A DNA stretch of 64,000 bases from Piezodorus guildinii (taxonomy: Eukaryota > Arthropoda > Insecta > Hemiptera > Pentatomidae). Position 1 is the stretch's first letter. Every line of letters starts with the position of its first letter. Made by a program: the position numbers and the translations under genes. A model generated the notes under the pieces. The model did no database searches, was not told the origin of the DNA, and saw only the letters and a program-made list of their open reading frames with translations. The stretch covers positions 143,681,143 to 143,745,142 of the forward strand of contig CM041292.1 of assembly GCA_023052935.1 (NCBI GenBank). The letters run 5' to 3'. Below, one piece after another: positions 36,701 through 47,787 of the stretch.

Positions 36701-39700
36701 CATTGATAGAGGAGTAAAGCAGGGAGACAGTCTGAGCCCGCTTCTGTTTACGGTGTTTATGGATGAGATCCATAAAATTTGTAAAAGGCGAACTGCCCGA
36801 ACAGTGCTTGGTAAGTGGAACTTGAGGATGATACTGAGCCAGTCACTGTTATACGCTGATGATATCGTCCTTATTTGCGATACGAAAGACAAATTACAGC
36901 AAGCTCTAATAGAATGGCAGGAAGAACTTCAGCGAAAGGGAATGACCATAAATGTCTCCAAGAGCAAGATACTGGTCCTGTCCCGAGATGAGGAAGAGAC
37001 TGTGGAGGTGATTTGTAACGGCGACGCTCTCGAAGTAGTTGAAAACTTTCTCTACTTAGGCTGCAATATAAATAGGCAGGGAAAAATAGATTACAAAATT
37101 GCAAACAGGATTGCTAAAGCTAATCAAATCTATTACAGTATATGCAATAGTATTGTTGGCCATCGAGATGTGGGGCTAGAGACGAAGCTCCACATTTATA
37201 TACCTCCCCACTCTCACCTACGGGAGCGAGAGCTGGGTAATGCTGGACAAACAAATAAGCCGAATTACTGCAGCTGAAATGAGGTATTTACGTAGGGTCG
37301 CAGGAAAAACGAGAAGAGACCGCGTAAGAAATGAAGGAATTAGAGCGGAGCTGAAAATTCCTGCGCTGAAAACCATCCTCGAGAAGCGACAACTAAAATG
37401 GTTCGGCCATGTTTGTCGAATGAATGAGGACCACGAACCCAGAAAAGTGTTGGAAGCTCGACCCACTGGAAAAAGGCTGTGCGGAAGGCCTAGGATTTTG
37501 TATGACGGATATTTCCAGAAGATCGGAGGGAAAAGATTGCAGGAACTTAAACAACTGCAGAAATCGTGAAGCTTGGCAACGTTGGATCGAGGCCCTCCGC
37601 GCTAGTAAGGGCACATAGGAGGAAGATAAAGAAGAAGAAGAAGAAGATATGCTGACGATATCGCTGTGCTAATTGAAGGCAAGTTTCCGGAAACCATATC
37701 GGAACTGCTCAAAACAACCACGAAACTTCTGAGGGACTGGTGTCAGACGAATAGTCTTAGCATCAACCCTCAGAAGGTCAATCTCTGTATCTTTACTAAC
37801 AGAAGAAATATAGTAATCAGACCACCTCACCTTGGCGAGGCTGAGGTCAATATCTGTAGTGAAGTTAAACATCTAGGAATTACTCTTGACAGTAAATTAA
37901 AATGGAACAGCCACATTGACAAAACCTGTACAAGGGAACTTAAGTGTCTCTTTGCATGTAAAGGGGCTGTTGGAAAAACATGGGGCCTCAAACCAAAGAC
38001 GGTCCTCTGGATATATAAAACAGTTATAAGGCCGATGGTCCTATATGCAGCTGTTGTGTGGTGGCATAAGGCTACTAAATGCAAATCCTTGTTGCAGCTC
38101 GGGAAGTTGCAAAGATTGGCATGCCTTATGACAACTGGAGCTATGAGTACGACTCCGACTGCTGCATTGGAAGTTCTACTGAACCTAACATCATTACACA
38201 TAGCAGTAGAAACTCAAGCACTTAACACAGCCTATAGGCTCTTTAAGTTAGGAACAAGATCCAACTCTCTGGTTTACCAGGGTCATGGCAACTTGTTCAG
38301 AAGGATTGATGAAGATACAGTGCTAGCCATGTATTCCGATCTTCAAGTAAAGAAATACACGGGCACCCTCTATTGTGTAGGGATTAACAGGACTGGCTCG
38401 CGCAAACCATGCAATGGAGTCAACTGTTATACAGATGGATCCATGACAGAGCTAGGCTCAGGTACTGGAATATGGAGAATGGATAAACCAAAGGAAGGGA
38501 TGTCCATTTCTCTTGGTAAACATACCTCAATCTTTCAGGCTGAAGTAATGGCAATAAATATCTGTGCTCAAACCCTAATTTCAGAAGGGATGAGAGACAG
38601 GCAGATAACTATCCATACTGATAGTCAAGCTGCTATTGGAGCTCTGGGTAGTTACATAACACGCTACAAATTAGTGGAGGAATGCAAAAATAATCTTAAT
38701 ATGCTTTCCCTACTAAATAAAGTCCGGGTACACTGGTTGCCTGGTCACTCAGGCACCTAGGAAATGAGAGAGCTGATAGCCTCGCGAGGAGGGGTTCTGC
38801 TCAGCTACCTGAACCTGTGTGTGGAATTAGTCTCAGCAATGCCAAAGATCTGATTAAGGCAGCTGCTGACAATAGATCCAGGTAATACTGGAGGGATACT
38901 GATAAGCAGCATCACTCCAAGATGTTTCTGGATGGACCCTGCAAAGAGAGAAGTTTCACTCTACTCTCAATGAACAGGACAACCCTAAGGAGGGTAACAG
39001 GACTGTTCACAGGACACTGTCAACTTAATAAGCATCTCCACAATATGGGTTTGGTGGCCTCACCGACTTGCAGATTCTGCAAGAAGGATGATGAAACTGC
39101 ATTTCATGTGATATGCAGTTGTCCAGAGATTGCCAGGATACGATTTTACCACTTTGGCGTCGACCGTATCCCTGATCCAAGTTGCGTGAACTGATTAACC
39201 CTTACAGGTTAGTCAGATTCACCAAGGCGCTAGCCCTGTATTAACAGTAGATTGGACGGCGCACAATAAGTCTAATAAGGCTGCAGTGCATCAGATTAGC
39301 CAGCAAGAAAAAAAAAAAAAAAAAATTAAAATCTGACAAAACCAAAAAAACATACCACATTATATTAAAAACAACACCCATATAGAATCATAAGAAATAA
39401 CTTTGAAATTTTAAAAACCTGGAAACAATACCAAATTATTAATAAAGTAACCATATATTAATCAAATATAAGCTAATCATGAGATTCGAAATAGAACATT
39501 TACTTAATAATAAATAAGAATTATTTATAAATAAGATTTTATTTGATTGGATATAAGTAAGAGACAGCCAATACCAAATAATCGTAATTGATATATAGTA
39601 ATTATTGCTATATAAACCAGTAAATGTAAAAAGACAAATGTTATGTGAGAATTAAAATAGATTTTTGAATTATAAATAGTTTATTCTAAACAAATAGGGA

Positions 39701-41205
39701 GCGGCGTGGTCTAGTGGATAGAGCGCTAGTCTGCTGTGCTCCAGGTCCTGGGTTCGAATCCCGGCTATGGCAGAATATTATTTATTCTGTTAATTCAGTC
39801 GGGGAGGGGGGGGCGACCCTAGGGTATGGAGAGCCTCCTGGGGCAGACCCAGCCTCTATAAAGTGGGTACCTAAATTAATTGGGGGAAAACCTGGTGGCT
39901 GAGCGCGATTAAGGCCTAATCACCTCATTGCACTGCAGTTGGCCTAGAAACAGTACGAACCTCTATATGTACTGAACCCAAAGACCCTTCATGGGTTGTA
40001 GTGGTACAGGTTTTTAAACAAATATAACACACATTATATGTTAATTTAATTTATTTTGTGATTTATGACCCGAAATGTAGACTCAAGATATTTTAAAGAA
40101 TGTTTTAACTAAATAAAAAGTAAATAGGAGTCAAAAGTGCTTATTCATAAAATAAAATAAAAATATTAATTAATCTAATACAATATTAATGCTGTTATAA
40201 TTGACAAAATAATTTATTTTGATTGTTTAATGGATTTTTAAAAAAAAAATGTGTTATTTGAATGTTATAGTGAAGCAATGGCAGGTAGAGAAGCAGTTCT
40301 CAGTCAATCTCCAGAATTCAAAGACGCGAGATTGAGAGCTTTGACTAATGCAACTGCAGTATACGACCTGTTAACCATAACATTGGTTAGATGGGGACAG
40401 ATAAGTCTTCTTCATGAGGTAATTTTTCTTTTCACATATTTCTTGAGTCGTCATTTTTCCATGGTTAAGTATAAGATTAAGATGTATGAAAAACGAGGTA
40501 TAACTACAAATAACTGATAAGAAAATTGTCCCAGGAACCTAAATGTAAGAATGAAGAGAAAAATCAAAATTTGAGCACATCCAACTGTAAGTGTGTGTGC
40601 CTTAGTTAATATGATCGAATCAACTTCTGTTATGTGGAAAAAAAAACAGAACTGTAAGGAATTTTCTGAATTCTAAAGATGTTTATGGCAGAATCCCTAG
40701 GGGGCGATCAATCAATCAGCCATTTATATATTATTACTAAAATTCATAATTTAAAAAACAAAAACGTGGTGTGAAAATAATGTAAATACACAATTAATTG
40801 AAGAAAATTAAGGCTTGGAGATAAAATAATCCGTGCTAAGGATATAATGATATATGATCTTGGTTAGAAAGTTCTATTTTTACCATTTTATTGTTATGTA
40901 CATATAAATCAATTATTAGAATTGATATTTGCTTCCCATCATTCTGTAAAATTAATAATTAACCAAATGGCAGAGACATTAAAATTTCCTTCAATGTTAT
41001 TTAAACAATTATTTAATCTTAAAAAATATTTGACACTCACTCTATTTATGAAACTTTACCTAAAATAAATTAAATAATCATTCTTATTTAGAAAGAAATC
41101 TAAAAAGCTAAAATAAATCATTTTTCAGCACACACTTTTATTATAGATGATATTTTCATAAGATGCTCTAGTTGTGTTATTTATTTATTTTTTAAATTGT
41201 ATTTA

Positions 41206-41282
<77 letters not shown>

Positions 41283-44200
41283 GTTTGTATTGTTAATGGC
41301 ATCACTGTCAATTCATCAAAAATAACTATTTTTTTCATTATTTTACAGTCTCTTGAACGTGCATTAAAGTTTTCTTATGAAGAAAGTCATGTCTGGATGC
41401 AAAGAGCTCTATGCTTAGAAAACATGGGAAGATACATTGAAGCTCTTGCAATTATAAAAGAAGTAGTCAGGATGCAATCAACCAAAGTTATGCCTTGTCT
41501 TCTTGCTGCAAGAATGTGCTATACTCATTTAAACAATGTAACTTTATACTATACCAATTTTGTCTTAAGATATGCAGTTTCTATCAACAACTATTAAAAT
41601 GAATTAATATCGATAAGAAATAAATATAAATGGGTTTTATGAGCGAATCTTTCTTTAGTTTTATTTCATATTGGTATGTCTATTTTGGACCTTTGTCATC
41701 TAGAGGGATTTATTAAATCCTTCTACTAATAACTTGTTGTTATTTTTGGACCTAATAATATTTCCATTACTTTCCATTTAACTTTAAGTGCTTTTAGTTG
41801 AAAACAAAATTTACTTTTATATTAAAAAAAAAAATTATTACTTTTAATTGTCCCAATAAAAGTATTGTAATATTAATGCACATCCTATAGTGTCTCCAAT
41901 TGTTTACAGATTTCTGAAGGTATTGAATGGAGTGAAATGGCGCTCCAGCGAGAACTTAGTAACCCACAAGGACTGTTGTCCAGATGCCATCTTTATATTG
42001 GAATTGGATCACATTATGCTGCTTTGTCTTCTCACCTTAAAACAAAAAAACATTCATTAAATATTTCTGGATTCGAGTCATTTAACAAGTTAGTTAAGTT
42101 TTCTTCCTACCTGATGTAACTTACATTTGTATATTGTATACAATATTGCATTTAAAAATTTATGACTCCACCCATTGTCTAACTGTTGGTACTTGACTCT
42201 TGCTCTTGTATACAACTTTTTGTTAGTCGTGCTTTGATTTTTTTTAAACCTTTAATTTATTTAAAATTCAATATGTGTTAACACTTGCTTCTAAGATTGA
42301 AATGAATATTTCCAATCAAGTTTTGCAAAAGTGTAAAATGCAGCTCTTTGATTTATAAGTGGGACACTGGGGGTCCAACAAGACAATTTGGCAAATAATC
42401 TAGAGAATAATCTATCCTAGCATTGAGTTTTATTGTAAATAAAAATAAATTTGTTTTCTTTTCTTTTCTACAGAGCAATGCAGCTTGATCCTAATGATCA
42501 TTTGGTTGAATATTATCTTGCAATCTGTTATGCTTGTAATGGGCAGACAGCTGAAGCAGTTTCACATGTAAAGTCAAGCTTAAAACTTTGTCCTGAACAT
42601 GCTCCATCTCTTCATTTGATGCTTCTCTTGCTGACAGCTCAAAGGCAGTACACTGAAGCTCAGTCTCTATTACAAACTGCTATTAGTGATTTCCCTGATA
42701 GTTTGGACCTTCATTATGTTAAGGCTCATTTGGAACTACACATTCAAGGACCAGAGGTAAATATTTACATAAATAAGTTCTTTCCTCGAGGATAAATACA
42801 AAGTTCATATTTAATTTATTTCCATTAATTCATTCAATCCTACAAAAACATTCCCTTCCATTAGGTGAAAAATAAGTTATATTAACGTTGTATTAAACAA
42901 TTCTAGATTTAAATACAAAAATAAATAACCAAATTGGTTCAATAAAAAATTACTGAATATTTTGTAAAATGGAAATAACACTTATTGCAAATCTTCCTCT
43001 TGATTTTAAATCGCATCTCAGTGACAGCAATCCTTTGTTATTGAAATAATGGACTTGCGATTTAGTTACCACAAATTAAATAAATTGTTTAAGAAGTTCC
43101 AAGATGATGTATGCTATGATCAGGTTCTAAGAACTGACTACGATCTGCGAAACATTGTACTCAATAAATCTTTAACAGTTTCCTTCAATAATTTTTTCTG
43201 CAGGTTTGGTGCCAATATATGACCTTATGTTTGTATTTCAGTCACAATCTCTTTTGGTTTTTCCTTCTATCGTTCTGAGGAACCTCATTTCTAAAGTCTG
43301 TATTTTGCTTCTATGTTTGGTTGTTATTAAGCATGATTTGGAGGAGTAAGTTTCTTTTGTCTGTTGGCCAGACATATCATATATTTCAATTATTAGAGGC
43401 CAATACACATTACCAAAAATAATAACAGAACAATAAATTTCAAAACAGATACAAAAAACCTAGGAACACATTACACAAATATCATCAATAAAGTAAAATT
43501 ATAAAATAAATATAACAACAGTTCAAAACCATAATTAAAATATATAATTAATAGCAATAAAAATAAATACAGGGCTCAGATATTACATAGGAATATTAGA
43601 AGAATATACCATGGTACAAAGTGTAAAATTAGAAATAATAGAAACAGTTAGCCAATAAACCTCAAATAGGACAAACAGCAGTCAGATATGTAATATAATG
43701 TGTGTGTGTTAAAAAGTGATTTTAAATAAAGATAAATCATATTAATAAGTTTTTAAATTAATAATGACAATATAAATTAAACTTATAAAGATAATTTTCA
43801 AAAATAAATAATGTAATTTTCCTATTTAAACTATAACAATTTTTTAGTCTTGATAATAGGGACAGAACCCCGAAACGTAGAAAAAAAATGTAATAGATAG
43901 TGAAGAAAAATAAATTTGTAAGAAAAGATAGTTAATGAGTGCTTTCTTGTGTGTGAAAAATTATATATTTCAATTGTACATAACAGTTGTTCTGAAGGGA
44001 CCTAGTCGAGTAAATTTTTTTTCTATTCTGTTATATTCTATTTTAAGTCAGTATGAGCAGAAATGTTGATTTATACATCTTCAATTATCTGTTCTTGAAA
44101 TCAACTCGTTTATTCTGGAATTTTCTCTTCACTGTGTAGAATATTTTTCCTGCAGCATTCACTCTCTCCTTCTTCATCCATAATTTGAGTTTTATCCAAA

Positions 44201-47200
44201 TGGGCTCCCAGATATTTATGCATAATATACAAAGATAAAATTAACAAAGTCTTAAAGCATTGATATTAAAATGTCGTAAACAAAAAAATAATGAAGATTG
44301 ACAGAGAAATATTTGGATATTGATAAAACTTCTTTTACCATTTCTATTATGAGTACATAAGGTAATAGAAAAAGCATATGCTCCTTAGCTCCTCGCTTGT
44401 ATGAACTACCAAATATCCACTTTATCCTATATGATCTCAAATATTGATTTACCTTCCTCTCATTGCAGTAAATTCCTCTTTCCTTCCTTCTAAAAATTCA
44501 GCTCTGATAATTCCTATAGCATAAAGTTCTATCATCTTAAATTACAATTGACATCTCTTTGTATTCTTGACAACTTTATCCTAATTGTATACACATTGGC
44601 AAAGCTCTGTGTACTGTATAAAATTTAAAAAGGTTCAAAAAACCTTAACTACCATTGTCTCATAAGGTCAGTCTTGACTGCCTCCATTGACTGCCCTCAG
44701 CCTAGTCTAATATCTTGCTTCCCTATATTTATGCCGCAAATCCAAATACGAAAGAACAAGAATGAGTTAATAAAGTTATCGAGTTAGTAAGTTGATAAAG
44801 AATGAAAAGAAACGAAAGATATAATGAAAATGGTTGAATGGTCTATCTATATATGTTAGGAGGTAAACTCAAAAAAAGTAATAGAATAATATTGATAAAA
44901 GTAGTGAGAAAAGAGAAAAAAAAAAGTTTAATATATGATATTAAATTTTTAATATTCCATTAGTCCTACAAAGATGCAACTTTGGATAGTGGGTAAAAAG
45001 AGGAATTAATTGTAATTAGATATTAGGGTCAAGGGGTAAATCAAAGCAAATATAAGTAAATACTTAATTTAAAAGATGAATGGTAAAATTAAAAGATGGA
45101 TAACTCATCATAAAAATAAATTATTTAATAGGGAGAATATGAATCTACTTTTTTATTGATTAATTTTTATTTTTGTTTTTTAAGGAGAAAGGAAAGAGAG
45201 GAGAAGAAAGGTTTGGAATGTTTAAAAGGTTAGGAATGTTTAAATATGTTGAGTATTTGGGAATAGGTCAAAGATAAGTTGCATAGGTCTGTTTGATGGG
45301 ATTGACGGGAAGGGGTTCTATTTGGATATATATATATATACATTCAGTTATGAGTTGTTTGTCTTGGTTAGGAACGGTGGTAAGGATGGAAGTTTTTTCA
45401 AAGTCAAAGGAGTGGTTTAACAATAAGGAATGTTCTGAGAGTTTAGACGCTGTAGGGTTTCTTGAGAGAACAGAATATATGTGCTAGGAGATACGGTCCA
45501 TGAGGAGGTTTTTGGTCTTACCAATATCAGAGGAATTGCAGTTCGGACTGGAGCATGGAATTCTGTATACAACTTGTGAGAGATGGAAAGGGGAAATATG
45601 ATATTTTAGGTTGTTATAGAGTTTGGAAAGTCTATTTTGATGTTTGAAGGCAAGTCTTAGGTTGGGATTGAGGGAACATAATGATTTTTTCCGAGAGAAA
45701 AGGAATATATGGAAGTGATCTGTAAAGAGGAGATGGGAAGTAGAAAGTGATGGTGGAATGTGGTTGTCGATTAGTCTGTTGATAGTAAGGGGAGGAAAGT
45801 TATTTTGTATTTGGATTTGTTTGATTCGGTTTATCTTGGTACTGTGGAACTTGGAATCAGAGATGGAAAGACTTCTGTAAATAAGTTTTTTGGCTGTATT
45901 GATTTTTTGATGATAAGGGTGCTGGGAATGGGAAAACATTTAGGTGGATTAGCCTTTTAAATTAAATTATTAAAATATGGTTTTTGTTGCATCAAATTTT
46001 AATTACTTTATTTAGAGTTTGATAATAATTATAATTAATTTATACTTTGATGCCATTTATTTACAAACAATGGAGATTAGAAAGTTAATTAATAAAACAA
46101 TTTATGATTTGAAATGTATTTATTTTAATTGATATTCCAATTTTTGTTGCTTTTCTGTGAACCAAGAGATCATAATTATTTCCTTTTTTTTTTTTTTTTT
46201 TAAATAACAAGAAATGTTTGTTATGTCTTTTATAGGTTGCCTTATTAACTGCAAAAAATATGTTAGTAATTTGGAAAAATATATATGAAGACCAAACAGT
46301 AGCCGATACTTCTGATAATAAGAGTGTTTTTCAGTTGTATACTTCAGAGATGTCTGATAAAGACTCTAGTGAGTATTTAACCAAACTATTCGTAGAGTAA
46401 AAAATTACTTTTGTCATTTGTTTATATTGAGTGTATTTAGTCAAATCAAAACTACCTTACCTTCAAAGGTCAAAATTTTGTTATGACATTTCCCACACTT
46501 GCTGAAATAACTTTCTTAGTGTTTGAACATACATTATAGAAGTGTGTTAAAACACATAATATATATCTTTATTAGCTTTCTGTATTTTTGACTTACATGT
46601 GACTGGGAAAAGGATTGAATTTTATTTCATGACACTATTCTTCTTGGATAGATTAGGTCCATAATTTGTAGGGTGATCTGTTCTTTTTGGCCATTTCCAT
46701 GAAGAATTTTCAATAATAATCGGTGCAAAGAAAAAGTAGTCTTCTGCAGACTTTGGTGATACATGGGAGGATTAATCCGATAAGTGTAGGAAGTATATTA
46801 GTATTGGTGGTATTAAAATCGTGAGGATTGTTAAATGATTTATTATTGGGTTATGGAACTACAGGATTGAAATTTTATGGGAGAAAAAAAAAGTTAAATA
46901 TTTCTGTACATATAACATGAATTACTTTATAAAATATCGAATGAATAGTAATAAGAATTCATTCTATTAGGTGGCAGCAGAATGTGGAGGGTGGAACAAG
47001 AGCTTTAATTTGTCAATTTAGCTAACTTAAAAATAAAAATGTTTCAGGTTCTCTACATGCCCACTCATTAGCTGCTTCAAGAGTCGAGCAAGCACTTTCT
47101 GAAGTAGCATCATCTCTTTCAACATTTACACCAAAGCCTGGACCCCAGCGGGCTTGGCTCTTACAATTGCAAATTTGGCTACTTCTTGCTGAACTTTACC

Positions 47201-47753
47201 TTTCAATGGATCAGATACCTTCTGCTGCCAATTGTATACAAGAGGCTGCAAGCATTTATCCACTTTCTCATCACATCATGTTTACGGTTTAATAACAATA
47301 ACTTGATGTATTGTATAATTCAGTTAAGAGAACACATGATTAATAAACAACTGTTCATGTTTTAGAGAGGTCTTATTCATGAACAAAAAAGAGAATTCAT
47401 TGAAGCTAGACAATGTTTTCAGAACGCTGTTTCAATTAATCCATCTCATATAAAAAGTCTACAGCATTTGGTATATTTCAAAATATATAAAAAAATAAAA
47501 ATATTTTAAATTTTTATTTAATTTAATAATTGTTATCATAATTTTTAGGGTTTAATGTACCATTACTTAGGCAATCAAAGGATGGCAGAAAAGGTTTTAA
47601 GAGATGCTGCAAGAATTGATCCCCATTCACCAAAAACATGGTAAAATATATTTATACATAATTTTTCTTATGTTAGAATATTTGAGTGGTGTATCTAAAA
47701 TTCATGCATTGATAATTGATTATTCTACTTTAGTACTTATGGAATATATTAGG

Positions 47754-47787
<34 letters not shown>

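Noticed and set aside
39697..39775. Possible tRNA gene
   Set aside because: The B-box is perfect and the A-box is close, but the ends do not form an acceptor stem, a SINE body follows, and a 10-bp target duplication surrounds the whole unit.
41205..41348. N-terminal extension of the frame leading into TTC7 exon 9
   Set aside because: It is a translated TA repeat (alternating Y and I) lying in the intron; the acceptor ttttacag at 41341-41348 marks the true exon start.
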